Shown here one piece after another: positions 24,737 through 34,592 of a stretch of 49,748 nt of DNA (position 1 is its first letter; each line of letters begins with the position of its first letter). Below the pieces are notes generated by a model that had not been told where the DNA came from, did not search any database, and was given only the letters and a program-made list of their open reading frames with translations. The translations under genes were made by a program, and so were the position numbers. This DNA comes from Nakamurella sp. (GTDB taxonomy: Bacteria; Actinomycetota; Actinomycetes; Mycobacteriales; Nakamurellaceae): the NCBI GenBank assembly GCA_017882715.1, contig JADGOY010000008.1:1-49748 (forward strand), read 5' to 3'.

Positions 24737-25945
24737 GTGATCAACTTCGACAACGTGTCGAAGACCTTCGGCGAGGGCGACCACCGGACGGCGGCCGTGG
24801 ATGATCTGACCATCGAGATCCCCACCGGCAAGATCACCGTGTTCGTCGGGCCGTCCGGCTGCGGCAAGACCACCTCGCTGCGGATGATCAACCGTATGAT
24901 CGAGCCGACGTCGGGCACGGTGCTGATCGACGGGGTCGACACCCGCAGCATCGATGCGCCGACGCTGCGTCGCGGGATCGGGTATGTCATCCAGAACGCG
25001 GGCCTGTTCCCGCACCGCACAGTGCTGGACAACATCGCCACCGTTCCGGTCCTTCAGGGACAGAGCCGGAGGTCGGCCAGGGCGACCGCAGCCGAGCTCC
25101 TGGAGCGGGTCGGGCTGCCGGAGTCGATGGGTCAGCGATACCCGGCGCAGCTGTCCGGTGGGCAGCAGCAGCGGGTCGGCGTCGCCAGGGCGCTGGCCGC
25201 GGACCCGCCGGTGATGCTGATGGACGAGCCGTTCTCAGCGGTGGACCCGGTGGTCAGGGCGCAGTTGCAGGACGAGTTCACCCGGCTGCAGGCGGAACTG
25301 GGCAAGACCATTGTGTTCGTCACGCACGACATCGACGAGGCGGTCAAGCTCGGCGACGGTATCGCGGTCCTCGCCATCGGCGGCCGGCTCGCCCAGTACG
25401 CCACGCCGGCGGAGGTGCTCAGTCACCCCGCCGACGATTTCGTGGCTGATTTCGTCGGTCGCGACCGTGGGTACCGGGCGCTGTCGTTCACCGCTGCGGG
25501 CCAGCTTCCGGTGCACGAGGAGCCGACGCTGCGGCTGGGCTCCTCACCTGCGCGGGGGCCGGCGCCGTCGAGTGCTCCGGTCGGCGAGCCGTACTGGGTG
25601 CTCGTGGTGGACGACGCGCGGCAGCCGCGAGGCTGGGTGGACGCCCGCCGGCTGACCAGCGGGCGCGGGGTCGAGCTCGGTGATCTCGTGCTCGGTGGGT
25701 CGCTGGCCGACCCACACGCGTCGCTACGGACCGCTTTGGACGCCGCTTTGTCCTCACCGTCCGGCCGCGGCGTCGCGATCGATGCCGACGGCCGGGTGAT
25801 CGGCACGGTCGCCGCCCGTGACGTGCTGCGCGCCATCGAGGCGGCCAGGGTCAACGCTCCCCACTCGCCCGGGCAAGGTACCTCCCCGGGCGCCGGAGCG
25901 CGGGAAGGCGAAGCTGATCCAGCGGCCGCGGCGGTCCCGTCGTGA
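24737..25945 (+). CDS. Osmolyte ABC transporter ATP-binding subunit (OpuCA/ProV type)
   Basis: This 402-residue ATPase of a glycine betaine/choline/proline-type importer has Walker A GPSGCGKTT (38-46), Q-loop IQNAGLFPH, signature LSGGQQQRVGVARAL, Walker B PVMLMDEPFSAVDP and switch THD. The C-terminal 130 residues look like a weak CBS pair, the ionic-strength sensor in OpuA-type ATPases; the last part (GRVIGTVAARDVLRAIEA) is clearly CBS-like. The start is GTG behind GGAGGG. Its end overlaps the first permease (GTGA). First gene of a four-gene operon. Confidence 0.92.
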   Translation: MINFDNVSKTFGEGDHRTAAVDDLTIEIPTGKITVFVGPSGCGKTTSLRMINRMIEPTSGTVLIDGVDTRSIDAPTLRRGIGYVIQNAGLFPHRTVLDNIATVPVLQGQSRRSARATAAELLERVGLPESMGQRYPAQLSGGQQQRVGVARALAADPPVMLMDEPFSAVDPVVRAQLQDEFTRLQAELGKTIVFVTHDIDEAVKLGDGIAVLAIGGRLAQYATPAEVLSHPADDFVADFVGRDRGYRALSFTAAGQLPVHEEPTLRLGSSPARGPAPSSAPVGEPYWVLVVDDARQPRGWVDARRLTSGRGVELGDLVLGGSLADPHASLRTALDAALSSPSGRGVAIDADGRVIGTVAARDVLRAIEAARVNAPHSPGQGTSPGAGAREGEADPAAAAVPS

Positions 25946-26592
25946 ACTGGAACTGGCTGAACCGCAACACCGACCAGATCCTGTCCTGGTTGCTGGCGCA
26001 CCTCTGGTTGGCCGCGCTGCCGACCCTGCTCGGGCTGCTCCTTGCGCTCCCACTGGGGGCGATTGCCTTCCGGTACCGGTGGTCGTACGCCGCCCTGATC
26101 ACTGTGGCCGGACTGCTGTACACCATCCCGTCAATCGCGCTGTTCGTCGTGCTGCCTGGGATCCTGGGCACCCGGATCCTGAACCCGCTGAACGTCGTGG
26201 TGGCGCTGACCCTGTTCACCTTGGCGCTGCTGGTCCGGGTGGTAGCGGACGCACTCGATTCGGTGCCCCCGCCGGTCCGGCAGAGCGCCACCGCGATGGG
26301 CTATCGGCCGATCCGCTCGCTGCTCACTGTGCAGCTACCTCTCGCGATCCCCGTCATCGGCGCCGGTCTGCGGGTCGCCGCCGTGTCGAATGTCAGCCTC
26401 GTCTCGGTCGCGGCGTTGCTGGGGGTGCCGCAGCTCGGGCAGCTGTTCCTGGTCGGTTTCCAGCTCGACTTCTACACCCCGATCATCGCCGGCATCGTGC
26501 TGTGTCTGCTGGTGGCCGCGGTGTTCGACACGATCATCCTGGTTGCGGTGAGGCTGGCCACACCGTGGACCCGGGCGGTGAGTCACCGATGA
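25942..26592 (+). CDS. Osmolyte ABC transporter permease (OpuCB type)
   Basis: This 216-residue BPD-type permease has five or six membrane helices. The coupling-helix EAA region reads ATAMGYRPIRSLLTVQLPLAIP, near residues 117-140. It forms a channel half with the next gene. The GTG start overlaps the ATPase stop by four bases, and its stop overlaps the next permease start (ATGA), so the three are translationally coupled. Confidence 0.9.
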   Translation: MNWNWLNRNTDQILSWLLAHLWLAALPTLLGLLLALPLGAIAFRYRWSYAALITVAGLLYTIPSIALFVVLPGILGTRILNPLNVVVALTLFTLALLVRVVADALDSVPPPVRQSATAMGYRPIRSLLTVQLPLAIPVIGAGLRVAAVSNVSLVSVAALLGVPQLGQLFLVGFQLDFYTPIIAGIVLCLLVAAVFDTIILVAVRLATPWTRAVSHR

Positions 26593-27368
26593 CCGGTGCG
26601 TGGGACTGGCTGACGACCGGCGCGAACTGGTCGGGCGCGAGCGGTGTCTGGGCGCGACTGCTCGAGCACCTCTGGTACACCATGCTCGCGCTGGCGGTCG
26701 CGATCGTCATCGCGATGCCGATCGGCGCCGCGATCGGACACACCGGCAGAGCCACCGGGCTGGTGTCCGGCCTGGCCAATGCGCTGCGCGCGCTGCCGAC
26801 GCTGGGGCTGCTGATTCTGCTGGCCTTGTGGGGTCTGAGCACCTTCAAGGGTGACATCGCGCTGCTAGGACCGGCGATCACGGTGCTGGTGATCCTCGCG
26901 ATCCCGCCGATCCTGTCCAACACCTACGCGGGCATCGCGGCCGTCGACCCGGCCGCGCGGGATGCTGCGATAGGGATGGGCATGACCGGCCGCGAGGTGC
27001 TGGCCAAGGTCGAGCTGCCGGTCGCCATGCCGCTCATCATGTCCGGCATCCGGTCGGCGTTCCTGCAGGTGGTGGCGACCGCGACGATCGCCGCCGTGGT
27101 CTCACTCGGCGGTCTCGGGCGCTACGTGATCGACGGGTACAACCAGCAGGACTATTCGAAGATGGTCGCCGGAGCACTGCTGGTGGCGGTGCTGGCGATC
27201 GTCGGCGACCGGATATTGGCGTTGATCGGCTATTTCATGATCTCCCCAGGGCTCACCGGACGCAAGGTCAGGGCTCGCGCCACCACCGCCGACATGGTCG
27301 TGGCCATCCGACAGGAAGGCGGATCAACCGTGCTGGAGCCCGCGAACCAGGCCGGGGCACGTTCATGA
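26589..27368 (+). CDS. Osmolyte ABC transporter permease (OpuCD type)
   Basis: This 259-residue permease subunit has the EAA loop DAAIGMGMTGREVLAKVELPVAMPL, in the form typical of the OpuC/YehW group, and helices rich in Ala/Leu/Ile. The C-terminal 40 residues are polar and extend past the last helix (LALIGYFMISPGLTG). The ATG overlaps the previous stop. It is followed by a 203-bp gap before the binding protein. In that gap a minus-strand frame ends VTLLKGNNIDVGADSGS, but I cannot assign it. Confidence 0.9.
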   Translation: MTGAWDWLTTGANWSGASGVWARLLEHLWYTMLALAVAIVIAMPIGAAIGHTGRATGLVSGLANALRALPTLGLLILLALWGLSTFKGDIALLGPAITVLVILAIPPILSNTYAGIAAVDPAARDAAIGMGMTGREVLAKVELPVAMPLIMSGIRSAFLQVVATATIAAVVSLGGLGRYVIDGYNQQDYSKMVAGALLVAVLAIVGDRILALIGYFMISPGLTGRKVRARATTADMVVAIRQEGGSTVLEPANQAGARS

Positions 27369-27571
27369 CCCGCTATCAGCACCGACGTCGATGTTGTTGC
27401 CCTTCAGCAGGGTGACAGTTCCGCCGCTGCGAACCGGCCAGTCCGCCCAGTCAACCGGCGCCACCCGCCGGGACCCGGCCGCCTCCAGCCCGCTGACCTG
27501 ACCATCCCGAACCCGACGTCGGCTCGATTCGACCACAGCCCGCCAGACCCCGACCCGCCAAGGAGTAACCC

Positions 27572-28540
27572 GTGTCCGTCCGTTCCACCCTGACCCGCGC
27601 GAGCGTAATGATCGCCGCCGGACTCGCCGCAGCGCTGACCTTGTCCGCCTGCGGGTCGTCTGATCCGCTGGCCTCGTCCAGCTCGTCGGCGGCATCAGCC
27701 GCCGCCTCGTCCGGTGCATCCGGTTCCGGCTCGTCCGGGGGCACCCCGATCGTCATCGGCTCCGCCAACTTCCCGGAGAGCGCGGTGATCGCGAACATCT
27801 ACGCCGAAGCGCTGAAGGCCAAGGGCGTCGACGTGTCGACCAACCTGAACATCGGCAGCCGGGAGATCTACCTCAAGGCCTTGCAGGACGGCTCGATCGA
27901 CCTGATCCCGGAATACAGCGGCGTGCTGCTGCAGTACTTCGACCCGACAGCCACCGCGGTGTCCTCCGACGACGTCTACGCCGCCCTGGTCGCCAAGACC
28001 CCCAGCGGGCTCAAGGTGCTGGCCAAGTCGTCCGCCGAGGACAAGGACGCCGTCGTGGTCACCAAGGCGACGGCTGACGCCAACAACCTCAAATCCATCG
28101 CCGACCTGGCACCGGTGGCCTCCACCTTCATCCTGGGCGGGCCGTCGGAATGGGAAACCCGGCCGACCGGCGTGCCCGGGCTGAAGGAGAAATACGGCCT
28201 GACGTTCAAGGAGTTCAAGGCACTCGACGCAGGCGGCCCGCTCACCCTCGGCGCGCTGACCAGCGATCAGATCCAGGCGGGCAACCTGTTCACCACCGAT
28301 CCGTCGATCCCGGCCAACAATCTGGTCGTGCTGGAGGATCCGAAGAACCTGTTCGCCGCGCAGAACGTGTTGCCGCTGATCAACGCGGCCAAGGCCGCCC
28401 CTGAGGTGCAGGCGGCGCTGGACGCGGTGTCGGCCAAGCTCGACACCGCGACGCTCACCGAATTGCTGACCAAGGTGCAGGTCGACAAGGAGGACTCCGC
28501 ACAGGTCGCCCAGGAGTGGGTCGCGGCCAACCTGCAGTAG
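27572..28540 (+). CDS. Glycine betaine/choline-type substrate-binding lipoprotein (OpuCC/ProX family)
   Basis: This 322-residue extracytoplasmic binding protein has a signal peptide with lipobox LSAC (lipid-modified Cys27), then a Ser/Ala-rich linker to about residue 57. The ligand-binding domain reads IVIGSANFPESAVIANIYAEAL and GSIDLIPEYSGVLLQYF. The mid domain has GGPSEWETRPTGVPGLKEKY, a typical OpuAC/OsmF signature. It delivers a quaternary amine or proline-like osmolyte to the upstream transporter. The start is GTG behind AAGGAG. Separation from the permeases by 203 bp may allow separate regulation. Confidence 0.92.
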   Translation: MSVRSTLTRASVMIAAGLAAALTLSACGSSDPLASSSSSAASAAASSGASGSGSSGGTPIVIGSANFPESAVIANIYAEALKAKGVDVSTNLNIGSREIYLKALQDGSIDLIPEYSGVLLQYFDPTATAVSSDDVYAALVAKTPSGLKVLAKSSAEDKDAVVVTKATADANNLKSIADLAPVASTFILGGPSEWETRPTGVPGLKEKYGLTFKEFKALDAGGPLTLGALTSDQIQAGNLFTTDPSIPANNLVVLEDPKNLFAAQNVLPLINAAKAAPEVQAALDAVSAKLDTATLTELLTKVQVDKEDSAQVAQEWVAANLQ

Positions 28541-28650
28541 TCGATGGCACGCGGCGCGGCTGCTGTTGCCCGGGCGCCCTCACACCCAGGACGTTCCACC
28601 ATCGGAGGCTGGGCACCAGAAGGATCTGGGCTCGGCGCTACCGTCTGCGC

Positions 28651-29130
28651 ATGTCCGCCGCCGCGACCCCGGCGATCGCCGCGCTGATCCGCGCGAAGGT
28701 CGACCACACCCTGCACCCCTATCACCACGACCCGGCCACCACCGCGTTCGGTGACGAGGTGGTCACCGCCTTGGGGTGGGACCCGGACCGGGTGTTCAAG
28801 ACCCTGGTGGCCTCCGTCGACGGTGCGCTGACGGTGGGCATCGTCCCGGTCGCGGCCCAGCTGGACATGAAGGCGCTGGCCGCCGCGGCGGGCGGGAAGA
28901 AGGCTCAGCTGGCCAGGGTGGCTGACGCCGAACGGTCTTCCGGGTACGTCGCCGGCGGTATCTCGCCGCTGGGGCAGCGCAAACCATTGCCGACCGTGAT
29001 CGACTCCAGTGCCCGCGCCTTTCCGACCATTCTGGTCAGCGCCGGCAAACGGGGTCTGCAGGTCGAGGTGGCGCCCGGAGATCTCGTGACGTTGACCCGC
29101 GCCACCGAGGCGGACATCGCCGCCGGCTGA
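28651..29130 (+). CDS. ybaK: YbaK/EbsC-type aminoacyl-tRNA deacylase
   Basis: This 159-residue editing-domain protein hydrolyses mischarged tRNA, typically Cys-tRNA(Pro). It shows YHHDPATTAFGDEVVTALG, VFKTLVASVDG with the catalytic lysine, KAQLARVADAERSSGYVAGG and the closing ISPLGQRKPLPTVIDSS. There is no ribosome site. TACCGT (28639-28644) six nt before the ATG suggests a leaderless message. It is convergent with the SRAP gene. Confidence 0.93.
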   Translation: MSAAATPAIAALIRAKVDHTLHPYHHDPATTAFGDEVVTALGWDPDRVFKTLVASVDGALTVGIVPVAAQLDMKALAAAAGGKKAQLARVADAERSSGYVAGGISPLGQRKPLPTVIDSSARAFPTILVSAGKRGLQVEVAPGDLVTLTRATEADIAAG

Positions 29131-29243
29131 ATCGGGTGACGGGCCGGGACCGAGGGGTCTCGCCTGGCTGAGCCCCCGCGCCCCGATCGGCGGCCGGCCG
29201 AACCTGCAGCCGGAAGCGTCTGAGCCGGGGGGCGGTCAGCGGA

Positions 29244-30029
29244 TCACAGCAAGAACGCCGCAGAGGCAATCGGCTCCACGGGGCGCAGGAGCTCGGGGTC
29301 GTCGTTGGCGACGGCGCCGACCCTGGGACCGACCGGGCGCAGTTCGAGCGCGGCGACCAATTCCTCCGACGGCGGGGTCAGCATCGGTTCGGGGTCGACA
29401 GCCGGGTCCAGCCATTCGCTCCATTCGCTGGCCGGCAGGATCAGCGGCATCCGGTCGTGGATGTCGCGCATCGGCCCGACCGCGTCGCTGGTGATGATCG
29501 TCATCGACACCAACGGTTCGCCCTCGGACGACCGCCAGTACTCCCACAGTCCGGCGAACGCCATGACCGAACCGTCGGCCGGAGTCATGTAGTACGGCTG
29601 CTTGACGACCGAGCGGCGGCCCCGCCCCGACCCCCCCGAGGCCACCTCCTGCGCCAACTTCTTCCATTCGTAGTAGCCGCTGGCCGGGATCAGGCAGCGG
29701 CGCCGGGCCAGGGCGGTGCGGAACGCGGCCTTCGTCGACAGGGATTCCGCCCTGGCGTTGAACATCCGGTTGCCCACCGAGATGTCCTTGGCCCAGGAGG
29801 GCACCAGCCCCCACCGCATCGGCTCGATCTGCCGGCGGGCCTGCTCGGGCGCCACTCGTGGATCGACCCGGACGACAGGAACGGTGACGGTCGGCGCGAT
29901 GTTGTACCGCGGCCGGATCGGGTCGCCGCCGTACAACCCCGGCTCACCCCCGGCGTCGGGGTCGGGTTCGGCGTCGAATGCGCCGTACAGGGACTCGGGT
30001 TCCATCGTCAACGTGTAGCGACCGCACAT
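29244..30029 (-). CDS. SRAP-domain protein (YedK/HMCES type, Rv3226c-like)
   Basis: This 261-residue SOS-response-associated peptidase family protein forms a thiazolidine crosslink with abasic sites in single-stranded DNA. The catalytic Cys2 follows the start Met (MCGRYTLT). The other conserved residues are in RYNIAPT, RWGLVPSWAK, FNARAES, CLIPASGYYEW and the histidine of IHDRMPLIL. A Gly/Ser/Arg-rich insert (QEVASGGSGRGRRS) after GYYEWKK is unusual but lies in a surface loop. No LexA box was seen. Confidence 0.94.
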   Translation of the reverse strand: MCGRYTLTMEPESLYGAFDAEPDPDAGGEPGLYGGDPIRPRYNIAPTVTVPVVRVDPRVAPEQARRQIEPMRWGLVPSWAKDISVGNRMFNARAESLSTKAAFRTALARRRCLIPASGYYEWKKLAQEVASGGSGRGRRSVVKQPYYMTPADGSVMAFAGLWEYWRSSEGEPLVSMTIITSDAVGPMRDIHDRMPLILPASEWSEWLDPAVDPEPMLTPPSEELVAALELRPVGPRVGAVANDDPELLRPVEPIASAAFLL

Positions 30030-30173
30030 GCCTGCATGGTGCCATCGGCCCCCGACAACGACGGGTCGGGTGTCAGCCGCAGCCGATCCTCGGCCCTGCC
30101 GCCCCACCCACCGAACCGGGCGGTCGGTTTTGCTGCGGTCGCCGGCCGGCACCGCGGGGGTTACCGTGAGTAA

Positions 30174-30614
30174 ACGCCACTACCAGGCGTTGTCGAATCA
30201 CTGGATCGCATCACCTTGGGGGACCAGACCGTGCACAGCGTCGTGTGGAAAGAAGAGCCGGACGAGCACGACTACCCGGCCGCCGGCTCGTACCTGTCCC
30301 TGGTCGCCACGCCCGACCTGGTGAAGGCCACGGTGTCCGCCCTGCAGGCCGCACAACTCGAGCACTTCAAGGCCAAGGACATCCTGCGGGCTTCCAGCCT
30401 GGAGTTGCTGCCCGCGGACAACCAGCACGTCGCGAAGGACCTCGGCACCGTCAAGGCCGGCCATCACCTCTCGCCGGTGCTGCTGGTCCGTGGCGCGCTG
30501 TCCCGCGGCTTCCCACTGCAGATTGCCGACGGCTACCACCGCGTATGCGCCAGCTACCACCTGGGCGAGAACAACGACATCCCCTGCCGGATCGCCGAAC
30601 TGCCGACCGAGTGA
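30174..30614 (+). other. Small upstream hairpin and leader of the conserved 127-residue gene
   Basis: AACGCC (30173-30178) pairs with GGCGTT (30186-30191) around seven nt. It is 40 bp before the predicted GTG start. It could be an operator or a leader fold. Evidence is structural only. Confidence 0.3.
30231..30614 (+). CDS. Conserved small protein with a ParB-like DGYHR motif
   Basis: This 127-residue soluble protein has no assigned function. It has [20 protein letters not shown], a helix ending in [19 protein letters not shown], and a closing segment [20 protein letters not shown]. The DGYHR part resembles the nucleotide-binding DGxHR of ParB/sulfiredoxin-fold proteins. Such a fold is inferred, and a catalytic role unproven. 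The start is GTG at 30231 behind GGGGGA; a TTG at 30216 would add five residues. Confidence 0.75.
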   Translation: MHSVVWKEEPDEHDYPAAGSYLSLVATPDLVKATVSALQAAQLEHFKAKDILRASSLELLPADNQHVAKDLGTVKAGHHLSPVLLVRGALSRGFPLQIADGYHRVCASYHLGENNDIPCRIAELPTE

Positions 30615-30666
30615 CGTGACCGCGGGTCACCCCACCCCGACAACCAGTGCTCCGAGATTCGCGGTC

Positions 30667-32013
30667 ATGCGCGATCATGGGCGGGTGACCGCAGCCCACG
30701 CCGGCATTTCCGCTCCCGACGACCCAGTCCGTCCGGGCTGGTCCGCACCCATTGCCGACCATCCCGTGACGGCCACCGTCACCGTTCCGGGCTCCAAGTC
30801 GCTGACCAACCGCGCGCTGATCCTCGCCGCCCAGGCGACCGCGCCATCGCACCTCATCGGCGCGTTGTGCAGTCGCGACACCGACCTGATGGCCGCAGCG
30901 CTACGGACGCTCGGCACATCGATCACGCAGGACGGCAGCGACTGGCTGGTCGAACCCCGGCCGCTCTCCGGACCGGCCGTGATCGACTGCGGACTGGCCG
31001 GCACGGTCATGCGGTTCCTGCCCCCGCTGGCCGCCACGGCCGGCGGCGCGATCACCTTCGACGGTGACCCGGCCGCGCGACGCCGCCCGATGTCCACGGT
31101 CCTCGACGCCCTGCGATCGCTGGGTGCGTCCATCGATGGCACGACCTTGCCGTTCACGCTGCACGGGGCGGGCGCGCTCGCGGGCGGGACGGTCCGGATC
31201 GACGCGAGCGCCTCCTCCCAGTTCGTCTCGGGGCTGCTGCTGTCGGGCGCCTCGTTCACCGACGGCGTGCTGGTCGAGCATCGCGGCGAACCGCTGCCGT
31301 CCCTGCCGCACATCGAGATGACGGTCGCCGCTCTGCGCGCGGTCGGCGTGCGGGTGCACGCGGAAGGGCAGGACACCTGGCGGGTCGAACCCGGGCCGGT
31401 GCAACCCTGGACAGCGGCCATCGAGCCCGACCTGTCCAATGCCACGCCCTTCCTCGCGGCGGCCGCGGTGACCGAGGGGGTCGTCAGCATCCCGGGCTGG
31501 CCGTCGACGACCACTCAGGCCGGTGACGCCATCCGCGGGATCCTGACGCAGATGGGCGCGGTCGTCGACACGGACGCCGAGGGTCTCACCGTGCACGGCC
31601 CGGCGAGCCTGCTGCCCATCGACGTCGACCTGCACGACGTCGGGGAGTTGACCCCGACGGTCGCCGCCCTGGCCGTGTTCGCCGCCGGAGTCAGCCGGCT
31701 GCGCGGTATCGGTCATCTGCGGGGTCACGAGACCGACCGGCTGGCCGCCCTGGCCGCCGACATCGCAGCGCTGGGCGGGGATGTCGTGGAGGACCACGAC
31801 TCGCTGACGATCCGGCCGCGGCCCCTGCACGGCGGAGCCTGGCGCTCGTACGCGGACCACCGGATCGCCACCGCCGGAGCCATCGTGGGTCTGCGGGTGC
31901 CTGGTGTCGTGGTCGACGACATCGACACGACCGCCAAGACGCTGCCCGGATTCGACCGGATCTGGGCATCGATGGTGGGTCGCAATGACGAAGCACCGGC
32001 GGTGACTCGCTGA
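30667..32013 (+). CDS. aroA: 5-enolpyruvylshikimate-3-phosphate synthase
   Basis: AroA joins shikimate-3-phosphate and PEP in chorismate synthesis. The motifs are complete: [85 protein letters not shown] and the closing [16 protein letters not shown]. The start is uncertain: the ATG at 30667 gives 448 residues. The GTG at 30685 has GATCAT six nt before it and could be a leaderless start. The stop overlaps the predicted rsgA start. Confidence 0.94.
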   Translation: MRDHGRVTAAHAGISAPDDPVRPGWSAPIADHPVTATVTVPGSKSLTNRALILAAQATAPSHLIGALCSRDTDLMAAALRTLGTSITQDGSDWLVEPRPLSGPAVIDCGLAGTVMRFLPPLAATAGGAITFDGDPAARRRPMSTVLDALRSLGASIDGTTLPFTLHGAGALAGGTVRIDASASSQFVSGLLLSGASFTDGVLVEHRGEPLPSLPHIEMTVAALRAVGVRVHAEGQDTWRVEPGPVQPWTAAIEPDLSNATPFLAAAAVTEGVVSIPGWPSTTTQAGDAIRGILTQMGAVVDTDAEGLTVHGPASLLPIDVDLHDVGELTPTVAALAVFAAGVSRLRGIGHLRGHETDRLAALAADIAALGGDVVEDHDSLTIRPRPLHGGAWRSYADHRIATAGAIVGLRVPGVVVDDIDTTAKTLPGFDRIWASMVGRNDEAPAVTR

Positions 32014-33167
32014 GCAGGCTTGCCGAGGGCTGGGACAACGACGACGTCAGGATTCGTCCGGGACGTGGCACCCGCCCGCGCACCAAGACGCGGCCGACGC
32101 ACGCCGACTCGGTCGTCGGGTTCGTCACCACCGTGGACCGTGGCCGCTACACCTGCCTGGTCGAGGAGGGCACCGGGCGGGCCAGGGTGGTGACCGCCAT
32201 GCGGGCCCGTGAGCTGGGTCGGCGCGCGGTGGCCGTGGGCGATCTCGTCGACATCGTCGGCGATACCGACGGCGCGCCGGACACGCTGGCCCGGATCGTG
32301 CGCATCGCCGAGCGGCGCAGCGTGCTCCGGCGGTCCTCTGATGACGTCGGCGACGCTTCCGGTGCCGGTGCCGGTGCCGGTGCCGGTGCCGGCTCCGGTC
32401 CCGGCTCCGGTCCCGGCCCCGGCCCCGGCCCCGGCTCCGGTCCCAGCTCCCCTGCGGCCGGCGAGCGCGTGTTGGTCGCCAACGCCGACCAGCTGTTGAT
32501 CGTCTGTGCGGTCGCGGACCCGTTGCCGCGCACGGGTTTCATCGACCGTTGCCTGGTCGCGGCGTACACCGGGAACCTCGATCCGGTGCTGCTGCTGACC
32601 AAGGCGGATCTGGCCGATCCCGAACCCTTGGAACTGATCTACGCGGACCTGGATCTTCCGGTGCTCGTGACCCGCCGCGGCGACGGCCGCGCACTGTCGC
32701 GGGAGGGGCTGCAGGCGGTCCGCGAGCAGTTGACCGGGAACGTCTCGGTGATGGTCGGGCACTCGGGGGTCGGCAAATCCACGCTGGTGAACGCGCTGGT
32801 TCCGGACGCCGACCGGGCCACCGGCACGGTGAGCGGGGTGGGCAAGGGCCGGCACACCTCGACGTCGGCCATCGCATTGCCGCTGTCGGGCGGCGGCTGG
32901 GTGATCGATACTCCAGGGGTGCGCTCGTTCGGGCTGGCCCATGTGACGGCCGACGACCTGCTCGAGACGTTCGACGATCTGCTGCCTGGCACGGTGAACT
33001 GCCCGCCCGGCTGCGATCACACCGGTGGTGACGTGGACTCGCCGGCGGGGACGACCGGCGTGGGCTGTGCGTTGGACGACTTCGTCGCGGCGGGTGGTGC
33101 CAGTGCCGGACGGCTGGCATCGTTCCGCCGACTGCTGGCCTCCAGGTCCGGCACCGACCCAGACTGA
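32010..33167 (+). CDS. rsgA: Ribosome small-subunit GTPase RsgA with a low-complexity insertion
   Basis: This circularly permuted GTPase assists late 30S maturation. It has an N-terminal OB fold (residues about 32-105), G4 TKADL (197-201), P-loop GHSGVGKST (250-258), [10 protein letters not shown]3 DTPGVRSF, and a zinc-binding tail (CPPGCDH, later GCAL). Conserved N-terminal residues ([19 protein letters not shown]) precede any ATG or GTG in the frame. The only possible start near the right place is CTG at 32010, overlapping the aroA stop as CTGA. A GTG at 32133 would remove the conserved N-terminus. Residues about 116-148 are a Gly/Ala then Gly/Ser/Pro run encoded by hexamer repeats, placed between the OB and GTPase domains. 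Confidence 0.9.
   Translation: MSRLAEGWDNDDVRIRPGRGTRPRTKTRPTHADSVVGFVTTVDRGRYTCLVEEGTGRARVVTAMRARELGRRAVAVGDLVDIVGDTDGAPDTLARIVRIAERRSVLRRSSDDVGDASGAGAGAGAGAGSGPGSGPGPGPGPGSGPSSPAAGERVLVANADQLLIVCAVADPLPRTGFIDRCLVAAYTGNLDPVLLLTKADLADPEPLELIYADLDLPVLVTRRGDGRALSREGLQAVREQLTGNVSVMVGHSGVGKSTLVNALVPDADRATGTVSGVGKGRHTSTSAIALPLSGGGWVIDTPGVRSFGLAHVTADDLLETFDDLLPGTVNCPPGCDHTGGDVDSPAGTTGVGCALDDFVAAGGASAGRLASFRRLLASRSGTDPD
32358..32452. repeat. Hexanucleotide repeat tract within rsgA
   Basis: GGTGCC repeats about five times and then becomes GGCTCC/GGTCCC and GGCCCC. It encodes (GA)n followed by (GSGP)n/(GP)n. Confidence 0.9.
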
Positions 33168-33224
33168 TCACCTCAGTTCGGGCGATCACCTATCCGCAGG
33201 AAGCGCGGTCCGAAAAGGAGTGTC

Positions 33225-34457
33225 ATGGCGTTCGTCACCCCCGATGTCGTGGTCACCGGATTGGGCGCGACCACCCCCCTCGGCGGCACGGCCGACGAGT
33301 TCTGGGACGGGCTGCTGGCCGGCAGATCCGGCATCGTCACACTCGACACCGACTGGGCCGCGGCACTTCCCGCCAGGCTGGCGGCCCCGATGTCCGTTGA
33401 TCCGGCCACCGAGCTCGATCGGGTGGAGGCTCGCAAGCTCGACCGTGTGATGCAGGCCGCGCTGGTGGCCGCCCGGCAGGCATGGGCCGATGCGCGCCTG
33501 GCCCGGGAAAACCTCGATCCCCATCGGGTGGCTGTCGTGATCGGGACCGGGATCGGCGGCGCCACGACATTGCTGAACAACCACGATGCGTTGCGCACCA
33601 GGGGATACCGCCACGTCTCGCCACGCATGATCCAGATGAACATGCCGAACGGCTCGGCCGCAGTGGTCAGCATCGATCTGGACGCCAGGGCCGGCGCCTA
33701 TACGCCGATCTCAGCCTGCGCCTCCGGCTCCGAGGCGATAGCCCACGCGCTGGACCTGCTGCGTCTGGACCGGGCGGACGTCGTCGTTGCCGGCGGCGCC
33801 GAGGCCTGCATCCACGCTGTCATGATGGCCGGCTTCGCTCAGGCCAGGGCGATGAGCTCCCGCAACGATGACCCTGCGCACGCCTCTCGCCCCTTCGACG
33901 TCGGTCGCGACGGCTTCGTGCTGGGCGAGGGCGCCGGAATCGTCGTGTTGGAAAGGGCGGCCGACGCCGCCGCTCGCGGACACCGCGCATATGCCCGGCT
34001 CGCGGGGGCCGGAATCAGCTCGGACGCGCACGACATGGTCTCTCCCCACCCCGGCGCCGAGGGTCAGATCAGGGCGATCCGAGCGGCACTTCGTGACGCC
34101 GGTCTCGTGCCCGCCGACATCGATCACGTCAATGCGCACGCCACCTCCACCCCGGTCGGAGACGAGATCGAGGCTCGAGCGCTGCGGGAGGTGTTCGGCA
34201 CCGACATCGTCGTGTCGGCGACCAAGTCGATGACCGGGCACCTGCTGGGCGCGGCCGGCGCGATCGAGGCGATCGCGACCATCCTCGCTGTCAGGCATGA
34301 CATCGCCCCGCCGACACCGACCTTGCAGGTGCCCGACGCCGGTCTCGAACTGGACATCACCCGCGCGGAGCCGGTCAGCATGCCCATCCGCGGAGCGCTG
34401 TCCGACTCGTTCGGGTTCGGTGGCCACAACGCGGCGCTGATCATCACCGAACTCTGA
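33225..34457 (+). CDS. fabF: Beta-ketoacyl-ACP synthase II (FabF/KasA type)
   Basis: This 410-residue condensing enzyme of type II fatty-acid elongation has the active-site Cys165 in PISACASGSE, His305 in NAHATSTPVGD, Lys334 and His339 in TKSMTGHLLGAAGA, and the C-terminal FGFGGHNAALI. AAGGAG precedes the ATG. It is not beside acpP or fabD, unlike the main fab operon of actinobacteria. It may be a second KAS for specialised lipids. A small 6-bp hairpin (34509-34523) follows. Confidence 0.92.
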   Translation: MAFVTPDVVVTGLGATTPLGGTADEFWDGLLAGRSGIVTLDTDWAAALPARLAAPMSVDPATELDRVEARKLDRVMQAALVAARQAWADARLARENLDPHRVAVVIGTGIGGATTLLNNHDALRTRGYRHVSPRMIQMNMPNGSAAVVSIDLDARAGAYTPISACASGSEAIAHALDLLRLDRADVVVAGGAEACIHAVMMAGFAQARAMSSRNDDPAHASRPFDVGRDGFVLGEGAGIVVLERAADAAARGHRAYARLAGAGISSDAHDMVSPHPGAEGQIRAIRAALRDAGLVPADIDHVNAHATSTPVGDEIEARALREVFGTDIVVSATKSMTGHLLGAAGAIEAIATILAVRHDIAPPTPTLQVPDAGLELDITRAEPVSMPIRGALSDSFGFGGHNAALIITEL

Positions 34458-34592
34458 CGGTTCGGGGTCGGCGGCCAGGTCAGACGCCGTATCCCTGCAC
34501 CGTCGTCTCCCCATTCGATGGGGCCGGTGGGCCGAGCATGGATCGCGCGGCGGGCGACCAAGCTCCAGCGACGCTCACGCTGCGTAACCAAA

